Shown one piece after another: positions 29,042 through 41,983 of a stretch of DNA of 64,000 nucleotides. Location of the stretch: contig NC_091972.1 of the NCBI RefSeq assembly GCF_036711975.1, positions 1,555,001 to 1,619,000 on the forward strand. Direction: 5' to 3'. Source of the stretch: Onthophagus taurus. Lineage: Eukaryota; Arthropoda; Insecta; Coleoptera; Scarabaeidae. The notes below the pieces were generated by a model. That model worked only from the letters and a program-made list of their open reading frames with translations. It searched no databases and was not told the DNA's origin. The first letter of the stretch is position 1. Every line of letters begins with the position of its first letter. Both the position numbers and the translations under genes were made by a program.

Positions 29042-30295
29042 ATGGCTCAACCGCTCGTAAATCCGGTAAGTTTCAAATCTTAAAATTTCCGCAAGAATGT
29101 TTCTTATTTAATAATTGCTTATTTCCAGGGGGTCCCATTAACGGCGCCTTTCGATGGGCCCCTTTTTCCGGGGAAAATGGTCCGTATTCGAGGATATACC
29201 CCCCCAAATGGAGAACGGTTAGAATCATATTTGCCATATAATAGAAAATTTGATAATCAATAATAAAAGAATTATTATGTTTTTATAGATTTGATATTAA
29301 TTTTCAAACAAAACCCACTGCTTACGATACTGATGATATAGCTTATCATATTTCATTTCGCATGATGCAAGGATATGTTGCTAGGAATTCTTTTCAAAAT
29401 GGGGATTGGCAGATGGAAGAAGGTGATGGAGATTTACCTATACAGAATGGGGTCCCATTTGAGTTGTTGATTTTAATTGAAGATATGCAATTTAAGGTAT
29501 ATAACTAATTAGATGTTAATTATATACAAATGGCTAAGGTATTATGAATCATGTGACTATGAGTAACATAATAACAATAGTCTAGAAAAGTGTAACCAAA
29601 TCCTTTTTTAAACCTATGTACATAGTGGATCAAAAGTATGTTATCTCACAAAATATGTGGAAGGGATAATTATTGAATTTTAAATAAAAATAGATAATAA
29701 CAAGATATTTTAATTTTTAGCTTGCAATTAATGGAAGACACTATTGCGATTTTCGCCACAGAATACCATTCCAAGCAATCACCCATTTAGGTATTGAAGG
29801 GGATATAACATTGTCATTGGTTGCATTTGAAGGTAATCCCCCAGCGTATGGTTCCCAACCAAATTACAATGGACAACCCGAAATGTACGCACCTGGTCAA
29901 CCATATGGACAACCCGGAATGCCATCAGCTCCACCACCTTATTCCCCTGTAAGTGAAACAATCTTAATTATATTTTCACCTCTCTCTCTTCCTCAGTATC
30001 ATCGCTTTCTTATTTATTACTTTTTTATAAAATTAGCATGCAAAATTACATTCAACTCATTTCAAATCAGCTTACAAGATTAATAATTGTTTTATTTTGA
30101 ATTTTTTTCTGTTTTCCCTGGTATTCCCACGAAAATACAATTATTGTAAGTGTTCCATTTCTGTTTAAACCGGTACTCATTATTAAATTGTTGTTACTTT
30201 GTGTTTAGGCAGTAAATATGCCCCAGATGTACGCGCCACCCCCAATGGGAATGCCCCCGCCCTACGGATCAGGATATTCCCATCCACCGATGTAG
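29042..30295 (+). CDS. Galectin with Tyr/Pro-rich tail, paralog of the neighbouring one
   Basis: Five exons (29042-29065, 29129-29217, 29289-29496, 29721-29948, 30209-30295) encode 211 aa. Start MAQPLVNP and exons 2-4 match the minus-strand galectin in length and in intron phase, so the pair arose by inverted duplication. The lectin domain has AYHISFRMMQGYVARNS, DWQMEEGDGDLP and INGRHYCDFRHRIPF. The sugar-site WG is WQ here and Asn of HxNxR is Ser. The tail is short, rich in Tyr/Pro/Gly/Met (GQPYGQPGMPSAPPPYSP), likely disordered. Polyadenylation signal AATAAA at 30564. No signal peptide, so cytosolic or non-classically secreted. Confidence 0.93.
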
Positions 30296-30563
30296 CCAAC
30301 CAAGGTGAATTCGTGTCCTGATGGTAGTTGTCAAGGATAACCGTCATGTGTCTTCAATTTCACGCTTTCCCACTACTTCGTTTTGTTGTTAGAACAATAA
30401 TATTCCTATTAATATACCACATAGAATATAAAACAAAGTATTGCAATGATAAAAAAATTAGTACAGTCAATATATTCTATTCCTGGCAATTTGTAAAATG
30501 TTACTGTTAGATCTGCCTTCTATGTTTTATATAATATATATGTTGTATTGAGGGGTACTGTTT

Positions 30564-30569
30564 AATAAA
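30564..30569 (+). terminator. Polyadenylation signal of the plus-strand galectin
   Basis: AATAAA 269 bp after the stop codon, the first canonical signal downstream. Confidence 0.6.
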
Positions 30570-30832
30570 ATAATTAAAACTATAACCAGTTTCGTTTTGT
30601 GCAATTAAAAAGCTAGGTTAGAATATAATCTGACTTTTAAGGAATGCTATTTATTAACTTTTAAAAATCTTTATGAAGGTTAAAAATTCTTCTTTGATGC
30701 ATTAGCCTTACATCAATACTCTCCCATGGAATAGATAGACCATATTCAGTAAAGTCATTAAAGATGTACAAAGAAATGTAGAGATTAATTTTGTTTGAAG
30801 TACAAAAATTTAACAACAATCTTTGGCCTATA

Positions 30833-32616
30833 CAGGGTCATCCACGACGACCGTCCATTAGAACTCTACAGGGTTCTGGCCAAAATACAAATTTGAAAAT
30901 TCAGATTTAAGTATTATCAATTGCGTTCTCTTTGGCTAAAATATTTTCAAATATCTAACACTTCCGGTTATACCGGAAATCGCCACCTACTTTATTTTTT
31001 TAAATGGAATACCCTGTATTTTTACATATTTGGATTTGTCTGTTTTCAAGGTTTATGAATGACTTTACTTTTTGCAATTTGATTCGGTCGTTCTTGAGTT
31101 ATTCGAATTTTTCTAGAAAAATCTGCTCCAGCAGATATTTATTCAAAAAATCAGAAAACACTCGATTTTTGGGGTATCAATTTAGGATTCAGAACATGCT
31201 TAAGTAACATGATGGAGTATGTTTTGGTGCCGAGTATGGTTGTCTAGAACGTTTGGTCACTTTACTATGGCACGTTACCTTTTCGAAACTTGGAAGTACC
31301 ATAACTTCATTTCTTTAAATGGCACCCCCCATATTTTATTACTTAGTAGTCTTCGCTGTCTCATTTTACATCTTTTATATCCCATGTGTCCTATACTTAA
31401 CATTTATAGTTTGGGAAATAATTAGGGTTTATTGAAAAGTGCACAGTTAAACCGGAAGAGGTGACAATTTTCATATTTTAAATGGAACACCCTGAGTTTT
31501 ATAACATTTTTCAATCAAAAATGTCAACTACAACGTTACTTTTTATAATTTATAAATCATCTACTTTGACCGCCGGAAAAAAAATTTTGTGTTGGGAATG
31601 TTGTTGTGGTTATGTATTATCAGAGGATCAGTAAGGAAAGAGTAAACAGTTTGACATTTGCTAAAGCTATGGTTTACTTCTGTTGGTGTGATGACTAGGT
31701 TACTTTTTGTAGTGATCTGTTCTCAAGAAATGCCACGTTTGGAATTTAGTAATGAGGATTATTTGAATTTGATAATGATTTATGGAGAGTGCAATATACA
31801 GGGGCCTAAAATTGAACAAAAATATAATGAAATACAGGATGTTCCATTTGAAATATGAAAATTGTCCCGGAACCTGAAAATATTCTAGTAAAAAGCTGGC
31901 ATCAAGCACAGAAGTCTGCAAATTTTCAAAAGGCCAGTTCATATGGTTATACACTAGGTCACACTAGGTATTCATGGCACACTAGGTTAAATATCGATAT
32001 ATGTGTGCATTTTTCAAAAAACCCTAATTATCTCCTAAACTATAAATGTTAGGTATAGGACATATGGGATATAAAAGATGTAAAATGAGACACCGAAGAC
32101 GACTAAGCAATAAAATATGGAGGGTGCCATTTAAAAAAATGAAGTTATGGTATTTCCAAATTTCGAAAAGTTAACGTGCCGTAGTAAAGTGACCAAACGA
32201 TCCAGACAGCCGTACTCGGCACCAAAACATACTCCATTATGTTGCTTACGCATTCTGAATCCTAAATTGATATCCCAAAAATCGAGTGTTCTCTGATTTT
32301 TTTAACAAATGTCTGCTGGGGCAGATTTTTCTAGAAAAATTGGAATAACTCGAGAACGGCCAAATCAAATTGCAAAAAGTAAAGTTATCCATAAACCTTG
32401 AAAACAGACAAATCCAAATATGTAAAAATATATAGGGTGTTCCATTTAAAAAAATAAAGTAGGTGGGGACTTCCGGTATAACCAGAAGTGCTAAAAATCT
32501 GAAAATATTTTAGTCGAAGAGAACGCAATTAATAATACTTAAACCTGAATTTTCAAATTTTTGTATTGGCCAGAAACCTGTAAAGTTCTAATGGACGGTC
32601 GTCGTGGATGACCCTG
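30833..32616. mobile_element. Foldback Tc1/mariner-related element with about 610-bp inverted repeats
   Basis: The left arm (30833 to about 31440) starts CAGGGTCATCCACGACGACC and is mirrored by about 32010-32616; TA flanks both ends. About 180 bp in from the left end is AAATGGAATACCCTGTAT, an inverted echo of the terminus. The centre has a fragment starting at 31730, MPRLEFSNEDYLNLIMIYGE, which matches the N-terminal helix-turn-helix (DUF4817 type) of this insect transposase group. The rest of the transposase is gone. Confidence 0.85.
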
Positions 32617-34170
32617 TATAATATAAAAAGCGATTAATTTTTGTATTTATGCCTAAATCTATTTTCTTGTCACTTCAGTAATGGAGAAGGCACCTTAAGA
32701 AGAAGGTATGCTGCATGTAGAGAAATGTCAGAAATTTGCAGAAATGTCTATAGACCTAAAGCTACTTTTAGGACTCAGATAAGACACAAAAAGAGGTGTT
32801 AAAATTGGTCTGTAAAGTTTATGATAGAGATACTTGTAGTGCAATACAGACACAACAGAAAATGCGCTACCATATTGGGAAAGGCAACAATATTTGTAAG
32901 GCTTTCAATTTCAACCTCATTACTGCAGAATATCTTGAATGTCTCGTAACATTGATTGGCAATAAAATTGAAAGGATGTGTACAAATCATCTTCTTTGCT
33001 TATTCTTTTTTGAGGCTTGCACTTTTCTTCTTACAATATGATGTTCGTCTCTGTGCATAAAGTATCATCTCAGGCAACTCCTGTAAGTTTCTCAGTCACA
33101 GTTTCTCTTCATGGCAGCTTCAGCCAGGTCTCGCCGACTTTATGCTCCACATCGACTTCCTCATTATTAGAAATCAATGCTTAAATTGTACGACTTTCGG
33201 GATTGGTGCTTCATCAGGGTAATAGACTTATTAAAGCAACCAGATTTCATTTACTTCCTCCAGCTAGTTTTATCTCTAACTTCCGGAAAAAGTTACCAAT
33301 AACCTAATCTCTAGTTAAATGCAAAAACCTTACTGACTTTTTAGACGCCTTTTTTACAATATTTTGGATATTATACAGATAAATACAATAGTTGCAGAAC
33401 AAGGAAAAAATTTAATAATACATTACTTAAGCTATTGAGTCGTTCATCATAAGATAATCTTACATTTTAAAACAAGAATCCTGAAAGTCAGATAAATATC
33501 GAGTAAATATCTAGTAATCTAACAGAGAGATATTTCAACGATGGTAAGAAAGAAAACCTAGAACAGGAAATTTGACCATATCAAGACTACATTTGGTAAA
33601 TTTTTCTTGTTGTCTAGTCATTGACATATGAGTACTGAAAATATTAAATTTTTTCTTGATCCAACTTCATCTTACTATGTTTTTATTTCATATGCAAGAG
33701 GGATTGAAGAATAAATAAGTATAAAAAGATGAAGTAATAAGAATAACCAAGTAATATTGGGATAAGAACATTTATTGTCATAATAATTTAGTTGTCCAAT
33801 ATACTCCAAGGTATCTAATAGCTATAACCCAACCCAACCCAAACTATTTTTATATTATTGTAATCATTCCTTAGAATATTTCATTCAATTTCTTTGTCGC
33901 TTTCTTTTCTTATCTTCAAAATGTCAACTTCTCTTCTCATTTATCTTGTAACATAACGTACATATGTGACACACCTTTCCTTACATTGTCTATTATAGAC
34001 TTATCTCAGATTTACGTTCCTTTTTATAGAACAATTACTTATATCTGCTCTTGTATTCGTCTTAGTCATAAGTTTCATTTCCTAATCTTGTTCGTCAACA
34101 TCATCTGGATAATATTTTTGACATTTCAACATATAATCCTCAGTTTATAAGATCCTCTCGCTACATTACG
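32617..34170. other. No recognised feature
   Basis: About 1.5 kb without a credible gene. Open frames at 32796-33041 (both strands) have no family resemblance that I can recognise. The part nearest 34170 may be the decayed extension of the LINE tail that follows. Confidence 0.4.
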
Positions 34171-34199
34171 AAAACTCATTTCTAAAACATGTTCTGTTC

Positions 34200-34520
34200 C
34201 ATTTATCCGCTACTTTCTAATTTAACTACATTCTGTATCAAGCGCTTCTTGCATAGTATCAAAAGAATCTGCACGAAAAGAGTTAGCAGGAAGAGCCTTC
34301 TTCAGGTACCTATTATGGAAATGATAACTTTATTTATGGTTGCTCTGAATAATTTGGTGAGTCCTCTTCAGTGGCTCGCAAAAGGTAATGTTTGCATCAT
34401 AATATGTCCAAGAAAATCCAGATTTTTTCTCTTGATGGTATTTTTCACTTCCAAATCCTTTCAAAATCGCAAAATGTTAGTTACTCTATCCACCCATGAG
34501 ATCCTCAGTATTCTTCTATA
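34200..34520 (-). pseudogene. LINE reverse-transcriptase C-terminal tail
   Basis: On the minus strand from 34520 the sequence reads RLYRRILRISWVDRVTN, then DLEVKNTIKRKNLDFLGHI and, in another frame, LFRATINKVIISI. This order is the conserved tail of many insect endonuclease/reverse transcriptases (usual RRMLKISWxDxVTN ... FGHVMR ... LFRAAxxKV). Several frameshifts. The clade cannot be set from the tail alone. Confidence 0.65.
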
Positions 34521-34688
34521 GAGTCACATTTCGAAAATTTGTGTTGCCTAGGTTCAATCTTTGATAAGAACCATACAAGTACCTTATATTACATAAATTA
34601 TATATATCGGGTAGGCAGACCAAACAACCTTGCACCGATAGATAACATTTTCAAATTTCACCGTGCAGTCCACCCATTAGAACCTTAA

Positions 34689-34891
34689 CCCCTTCACGCC
34701 CAGTGACGCCAACGGTGGCGTTCTAGTAATGTGCTTTTCACCAAAAACGCCAACGGTGGCGTCATAACGTATTTTAATATAAGATAGTAGTGTTGCTGTG
34801 ACATTGAGATTTTTAAGGCTGGAAAGTTCAAGTTAAGGCTCAAGTTGGTGTTGCAGAGATTATTTTCAATTTAATTCTGGACGTGAAGGGG
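34689..34891. mobile_element. piggyBac-type MITE, 203 bp, TTAA-flanked
   Basis: TTAA at 34685-34688 and 34892-34895 flank ends CCCCTTCACGCCCAG and its inverse CTGGACGTGAAGGGG, 14 of 15 matching. Two internal copies of ACGCCAACGGTGGCGT, themselves palindromic, lie at about 34707 and 34748. TTAA duplication with C-run termini is the piggyBac hallmark. No coding capacity. Confidence 0.8.
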
Positions 34892-35152
34892 TTAATGCTG
34901 CTACGAGTAAGTGCTAAAATATTTTCAGGTTTGACAGTGGCGATGTTGATAAACAACTTAGGTAGCGTGTTTCATTCCAAGATAACTGGTCCACAGTAGG
35001 TGAAATCTCTCATCAGCCCACAGTCCAATCCATCATAAATGATATACCCCAATTTGCTGGCCCCAATTTTTTCCACAAAGACTCAATAATGCAAGTGTCT
35101 CACATCACAAAATTTTCTTTTCTAGTAGTAGTTTTCTGTATTCGAAGTTATA

Positions 35153-36618
35153 CAGGGTGTCTCAGCGAGACCGGTCATTAGACGTTTCTGGGGTTCTGGA
35201 AAAACAAAAAATTTGAGAATGCAGACTTAGGTATTATCAATTACGTTCTCTTCATCTAAAATATATTTCAGATTTCTGGCACTTCCGGTTATACCGGAAG
35301 TCGCCACCAACTTTATTTTTTTAAATGGAACACCCTGTATATTTTACATATTTGGATTTGTCTGTTTTAAAGGTTTATAAATAACTTTACTTTTTGCAAT
35401 TTAATTCGACCGTTCTCGAGTTATTCGAATTTTTCCAGAAAAATCTGCTCCAGCAGACATTTGTTCAAAAAATCAGAGAACACTCGATTTTTGGGACATC
35501 AATTTAGGATTGAGAACATGCTTAAGCAACATGATGGAGTATGTTTTGGTACCGAGAACTGCTGTCTAGAACGTTTGGTCACTTTACTATGGCACGTTAA
35601 CTTTTCAAAATTTGGAAGTACCATAACTTCATTTTTTTAAATGGTACCCCCCATATTTTATTTCTTAGTCGTCTTCGGTAGTTCATTCTACATCTTTTAT
35701 ATCCCATATGTCCCATATCTAATATTAATAGTTTGGGAGATAATTAGGGTTTTTTGAAAAATATCATAATATGGATATTTAGCCTAGTGTACCATGAAAA
35801 ACAAGCCTTCTCAATGAGTTCTTGTCAAAGACTCACTTGTTTACGTCACTTGATGCATGTGAGCTAATAATTATCTGTTATGTCCCTTAATATTAGTACT
35901 GAAACGAGTTAAAATCGATAACAATAACGAAAGTAATATTTACACAAATCAAGAAATTCTTAATTTAATTTTTTTGCATGAAAAGCGCGACAAAGGTCGT
36001 AGTATTATTCCCAGATCTTCTTTGGCAGTTCGAATTGAGGTGTTGGGACTGGGCTCGAAATAAGACAAGGTATTCACCTCTTCCGTTGCATTATCTACTA
36101 CATTTTTTGGTCAGTTTAACACGTGATTAATACGTCCAAAATGCAAAAAATGCTTCTATTCTTCTAAATTTACCTTTTGTCATCGGAGATAAATGTGGAT
36201 AATTTTCATTAAACATTCTGCAAGTTCTACTAAGAACTTTATCGCACTTTTCGTGCACAAAAAATAAATTATGGATTTCTTCATTTGTATAAACATTATT
36301 TACGTTATTAATATCCATTTTAACTGGTTTTGGACTCACAAGCATCAAACAACCTAAATTAGACTTTGACGTTTATCAATAAGTCATTAAACATTTGTTT
36401 TCCATGGCACACTAGGTTAATATCGATATGATATGTGAGCATTTTTCAAAAAACCCTAATTATTTCTCAAACTATTAATGTTAGGCATAGGACATATGGA
36501 ATATAAAAGATGTAAAATGAGACGCTGAAGACGACTAAGTAATAAAATATGGGGGTTAAAATTCGGTTTGGCCAGAACCCCAGAAACGTCTAATGACCGG
36601 TCTCGCTGAGACATCCTG
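35153..36618. mobile_element. Second foldback Tc1/mariner-related element
   Basis: TA-flanked. The left arm (35153 to about 35770) is the same family as 30833-32616, with a different outermost 80 bp (CAGGGTGTCTCAGCGAGACC). The right arm is shortened: it holds 36405-36555 and the last 65 bp. The minus strand 36127-36348 encodes YTNEEIHNLFFVHEKC and FNENYPHLSPMTKGKFRRI, a DUF4817-type transposase N-terminus, more intact than in the first copy. Confidence 0.83.
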
Positions 36619-37306
36619 TATACTTTCTGAGATACGCTCGCATTAAAGCAAATAACCTTATAAAATTAATCAAACCAATAGCGTAATTGTAACAAATTAA
36701 ATTAAAAATATTTCCATGTGGAAAGTTCAATTTCTCCTTGATTTCGATACTTTTGCTATCTATTATAATTTTAAAATATTTCTAACATAAATATATACAA
36801 AATAAGAAAAATTTGGTAATCGAAATGAAAATTTTGAAAGAATTAATTTATAAAATACTTATTAGTTGCAAAATAATAAAATGTTTTGTAAAACAGCGCG
36901 CGCATTGTAGAAATTTAATCATTATCAATACAATAATTCCGCAATGCGGGCGTCGGATGGCGCCACGCGCATTGTTGTAAACCTGGCTGTACCCAAACCG
37001 CTAGTTGGTTAAGGTTCGGAAGACCTTAACATTTAGGGGGATCTATCAATCAAACGGAGACCGATGGGGCCCGAAGAGCATACGTTCGTAACCTTTGCCC
37101 ACCAACGTTAACCTTAGAAAAAATCCGCTCGCCAATATCCTTGGGTACGTCCCGTTATGTTTCGAAACTTCCTCGTAAACGCTTTGGCAATTCGCATTCG
37201 TTCCGATCTAACGGAACCGTTTGTGTGTCGTTTTTTCCCGACAGTGCCAAGGGGGCCCTCGTCGCAGGTATTTATCCGTTGCTTATTGCGACGCAATTGA
37301 TAAGAG
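36619..37306. promoter_or_regulatory. Upstream region of the nucleotidase gene
   Basis: AT-rich to about 36900, then clearly more GC-rich with CpG dinucleotides through about 37430, as expected around a gene start. I see no TATA box. Open frames on both strands here (for example 37114-37482 minus) look like chance frames in GC-rich sequence. Confidence 0.45.
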
Positions 37307-39974
37307 ATGGCGAGTTTCGCCGCGCAGGCCGCTTTACGGGCAAGATGGACTTCTTTGGTGGAGGAAGGCATTGAGATGCCTACGGAGGTTTCCAGTAAAG
37401 TAACGAGCGTGGTCGGATGGTTGAAACAGGTTCTAAAAAAAATCAGCAATGAATTGGTCGATGTTATTTTATTGTCAAGCACAGAGTATAATGAGCTTTA
37501 TTGTAAACGCACATAGCTTCCGTTTTCTTTTATTTTCTTTCAAATAATTTGCATGAGACGCTCCTTTATTTCGTTATTTTTCTTTATTTACCACGTGCAA
37601 TTATGTATAGATAGAAAATTGTTGTCATGGTCAGTTTATTTTTAGTCACGGCACATTGGCAAAGTTACAAATAAAAACAAGTTCTACACCATACTGATTA
37701 GTTTAATGTTTCATTAAACATCTATTTACTCGAAATAATTAGAACGACCCCTCCGGTTTTGTTTTAATAAGGAAATATATAATATAGTCAAATTCGACGG
37801 TCGTCTCGTTTCTATTTTAGCATTGATAGTTTCACGCACGAGTCAATAGTTTTATTCGCACCGTTTCTTCTTTATTTGGTGTCCAATAATTTTGTGTCTT
37901 TGTTTTAATAGAGTAAGTTTAAATCCGATAAGTTTTTGTGCGTTTTTATCGCAGGCATCACTCGAAGTTCGCGCTGCCGGAAGAAGAGCGGTCAATACAT
38001 TAGCCGGAAACGCGATGAACAACTCTTTGGTGATTCTTCATTTTAACGACGTTTACAATGTCGAGCCATCCGGTAGGGAACCAGTTGGTGGTGCAGCCAG
38101 ATTTTGTACAGCAATCAAAAGCTTCCAACATCTTAATCCTTTAGTATTATTTAGTGGTGATGCTTTCTCGCCAAGCATGCGTAAGTACTTAGTTGATTTT
38201 TAGATGGTTTGAAAATTGTCTTTTTTCTTTAGTTAGTACGTTTACAAAAGGTGAACAAATGGTGCCAGTTTTAAACGATGTCGGTACTCATTGTGCGGTT
38301 CTTGGTAATCACGATTTTGATCATGGTTTAGAAGTACTCTCTCAATGGGTCGCGCAAACTCAATTTCCATGGTTAATGTCTAATGTGTTAGATAATGAAA
38401 CGGGGCGCCCTTTAGGCGAAGGACGAATAACTCACGTTGTTCATTGGGCTGGGAAAAGAATAGGTTTGGTTGGGTTGGTTGAAAGAGAATGGTTGGACAC
38501 TTTAGCGACGATAAATCCAGAAGAAGTAACGTTTTTGGATTTTGTTGAAGCCGGAACTAAATTGGCTGTACAATTAAAACAAGAAGTAAGTCATAACACT
38601 TTTAAAATAATTTTAGAACGCCGAATTTTCTTTTGAAGGGTTGTGATTACGTAATAGCCTTAACACACATGAGAACACCAAACGATATTAAACTAGCTGA
38701 AAATTGCGACGAAATCGACTTAATATTAGGCGGTCACGATCACGTTTACGAAATAAAAGACGTTAACAGTCGTTTGATTATAAAAAGCGGCACTGATTTT
38801 AGGCAGTTTAGCAAAGTGACCATTCATTTTGATAAATTTAATTCAAACGGAAAACCACTTGTTACTGTGGAAGAAATTAATGTTACATCACAATATGAGG
38901 AAGATCCCAAATTAAACGAAAAATTAGAGAAATATACTAGTATGGTTGAAGGAAAAATGGATGAGATTCTTGGTTGTTTTACGGTACCTTTAGATGGAAG
39001 ATTTTCAGCCATTCGAACGGGCGAGTCTAATTTAGGAAATTGGGTAAAAAATTTTCTCTAAATATTGATAAAAAATAATTTCTTTCTTAATTTAGGTGTG
39101 TGATGTTGTATTAGCAGCAACCGGTGCTGATTTAGTGGTTCTAAACTCAGGAACGTTTCGTTCTGATCAAGTCCACCCAGCAGGAGAATTCACAATGCGC
39201 GATCTCGTTAATGTAATCCCAATGAGAGATCCTTTAACAGTTTTATTAATATCAGGAAAAACACTTATTGATGTCTTAGAAAATGGAGTTAAAATGTACC
39301 CAAAATTAGAAGGTCGATTTCCCCAAGTAGCCGGGCTTAGTTTCGCTTTTGATCCAAGAAAACCACCCGGATCCCGAGTTGATAAACGCTTCATCCGAAT
39401 CGGGGATGAGTACATCAACGAGGATCAAATGTATAGGCTTGCAACGAAAAGTTATTTAAAATCAGGATGTGATGGATATGTTATGCTAAGAAATGCAGCT
39501 GTTGATTTAGACGAAGATGTTTGTCCAGAGTTGGGGTTAGCGATTCAAAATCATTTTCAAGCCATTAATATCAGACAGGGCAAAACAAAAAAGCTTTCGA
39601 AACATCGACAATCGTTGGTTACATTGTCACGACGACATAGTTTAGTGAAAATGTTGGATGGAACTGAATTAGATGGGCCTCCACCTTTACGTAGATCTAG
39701 TACTGTTGAAGTTAATCCGCAACAAACAACCCGATTAACCAGAAGGGCTTCTTTAGATGATTTAGAACAAGAATCTTGTCAGTTAACTCCAAAACTTGAG
39801 CAACGAATTATAATTATTAACAACGATGAAGTAATAATTAATTATTCTTAACATTTTATTATCTCACCGTTTTTATTTTTTGTTTAGAAACTTCAAGAAT
39901 TAGAACTTCTCAAGCAAAGGCTAGAACAAGACGCTGTTATACAAGAAGTAGACGAATGTTCACCTCAAAATTGA
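37307..39974 (+). CDS. 5'-nucleotidase-family metallophosphoesterase
   Basis: Exons 37955-38180, 38233-38585, 38639-39043, 39096-39830 and 39888-39974 join in phase. A likely first exon, 37307-37429 (MASFAAQAALRARW..., ending AAACAG then GTTCTA), would give 642 aa; if absent, translation could start at the ATG at 38015. Domain 1 is a calcineurin-like phosphoesterase: LHFNDVYNVEP, FSGDAFSP, LGNHDFDHG and LGGHDHVYE supply the two-metal site. Domain 2 is the C-terminal nucleotide-specificity domain (LNSGTFRSDQVHPAG, GRFPQVAGLSFAFD, KSGCDGYVML). The end is a basic, Ser-rich segment and a short coiled coil (KLQELELLKQRLEQD). No signal peptide, so probably cytosolic; the substrate is not shown by sequence. 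Confidence 0.9.
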
Positions 39975-40708
39975 TTACAAAATTAGGTTATGAATATGAT
40001 AAGTAAAAAGTGCACAATGTAGCGCAAAATTTTGTTAAAGTACAATATTTTAACAATAGGAACTTTAAGGGTGTGTGAATGCTCTGTAAAGTTTTTTTTA
40101 ATACCGTTAGAAAAGCTGACAAAAAAGACAAAAGCCAATTACAGTTCGCCTTAACGTCTTTAGATATTTCTCGTTGATAATTATATATGTATTACGAAAA
40201 TGCGTAGCTTTTTACATTTAAATGTTTTTTTTGATTATTATATAACTATATTCCAACATTATTTGGCAGTTTCCAATATACAGGGTGTATCTGAATGATT
40301 GCAACAAACTTCAAGGGTGATATTCTTTAATGAATTTTATGGGTACTTTGATATAATTTTTTTTTCTCAAAAACCATAAACGCTAGGAAAATAAAATTTG
40401 GGGAATATGTTTAACTCATAATAGGGCACGTTTTGACCCTATTTGTACTTTCAACCTAACCTTCTAAACTACTAAACTGGTTACGTTTAGTAACCTCTTT
40501 ACATTTTTGCTAAAATTTTTTTATGCAGATGATAAAATACATTACAAAAATTTTACATAGGTAGATGAAAGTATCCTAAAACTTTTTTGTCTCTCTAAAA
40601 TTTTTCCAAAAACGAGTAATTTTTGAGAAAAAAAATAATAAAGCAAACACTGCCCGTAAAACAACGGGGTTGTCAAAAGCTGGAATGAATTTTTAATGAA
40701 AAAATTTT

Positions 40709-40931
40709 AGTAGGTTTTGCAATCTTTGACAGAAATATTTTTGACGTTTAAATGTCAGTGTTTTTCTTACTATTATTATTGTTTTTCAAATTAATTTTTA
40801 AATAAAGTCCTATCGTATTTACGCTCGTTCACTCGACGTTTCAAAATTTTAAATAAAACAATAATAATAGTAAGAAAACCACTGACATTTAAACGTCAAA
40901 AATATTTATGACAAAGATTGCAAAGCCTACT
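40709..40931. repeat. Near-perfect hairpin, 223 bp
   Basis: The left half, AGTAGGTTTTGCAATCTTTG to GTAAT-rich centre, is mirrored by CAAAGATTGCAAAGCCTACT; the arms share TGACGTTTAAATGTCA. Looks like a small MITE inside the outer foldback element. Confidence 0.7.
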
Positions 40932-40944
40932 AATCCAATGTATA

Positions 40945-41983
40945 CAGTATGTCCCAGGATAGATGTTACAAGCGATATAATGACTTAAAAATTTTTGAAT
41001 TTTATCTTAAGGCTGAGGAATTAAGCCCTGCTTGGTGCGAAAAGAATTTTAAGTATATTTTCATATTTTGAAAATCAACTCGGCCTTGATAGTGAAAAGA
41101 AAACTATTTTTAGTTCAGGTAAAGTAACCTTTTTGTTCATGATACTGAAAAATGTTATTAAGAAAAGTTATTCAAAATGTGAAATTATGTTGATATACAA
41201 AATTTCAGAAAGATCTATCTACTTTGGTTGAACCATAACATTTTACTTTAAATAACATAAATATTGTATAATTTTATTTTATTTATAGAAAATCGAACGT
41301 AAACTTAACTGTCGTTTATTCAACATAACATCCACCTTTTGTTGCTCACTTTTCTATACGATGCCTAAATTCTCTAAAGCTGTTCCGAATTTCTTCGATG
41401 CGTATTTGTCGCATAGCATTTGTTATCGGTTCTTTCAATATTTTTCGATTGTTCGGTATTGGTTGAGCGAAAACTAGTTGTTTAAGGGGACCCCATGAAA
41501 GAAATCTAATATTGTAAGGTCGGGAGACCTTCGAGGCCACGCAATGGGACCATTTCTAGATATAATCTTTTCTCGAAATATTAAATTTAACCATTCAGCT
41601 ACACGTACTGTAGAATGTGCAGAGCATCCATCGTGTTGGAAGTAAATTGCCTGTCTTTCTATCAGCAAAAAAAATTCTTATCTAAAATATAGTGGTTTAA
41701 TCAATGTAGGTAGATCTTTCTGAAATTTTGCATAGTGCCACAATTTCTCATTCTGAACAACTTTTCTTAATGATATTTTGCCGTATCAGGAACAAAAAGC
41801 TTACTTTACCTGAACTAAAAATAGTTTTCGCTTCACCATCAAGACCGAGTTGATTTTCAAAATATAAAAATATACTTAAAATTCTCTCCACACCAAGCAG
41901 GGCTTAATTCCTCAGCCTTAAAATAAAATTCAAAATTTTTTAAGTCATTATACCTCTTGTAACATCTATCCTGGGACACACTG
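40945..41983 (-). mobile_element. Nested Tc1/mariner-like element with transposase fragments
   Basis: Ends CAGTATGTCCCAGGATAGAT and its inverse, TA on both sides, arms of about 285 bp. Between them the minus strand (41346-41668) encodes the C-terminal half of a DDE transposase in two frames: YFQHDGCSAHST (second Asp), WPRRSPDLTILDFF (third catalytic position), then SWGPLKQLVFAQPI and FREFRHRIEK. The N-terminal half is deleted. Confidence 0.82.

Noticed and set aside
32796-33041. 81-aa open frame with an equally long antisense frame
   Set aside because: No recognisable domain, no splice context, and frames on both strands; chance is the simpler explanation.
37114-37482. 122-aa minus-strand open frame
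   Set aside because: It lies antisense in the GC-rich start region of the nucleotidase, shows no family motif, and overlaps the more plausible plus-strand first exon.
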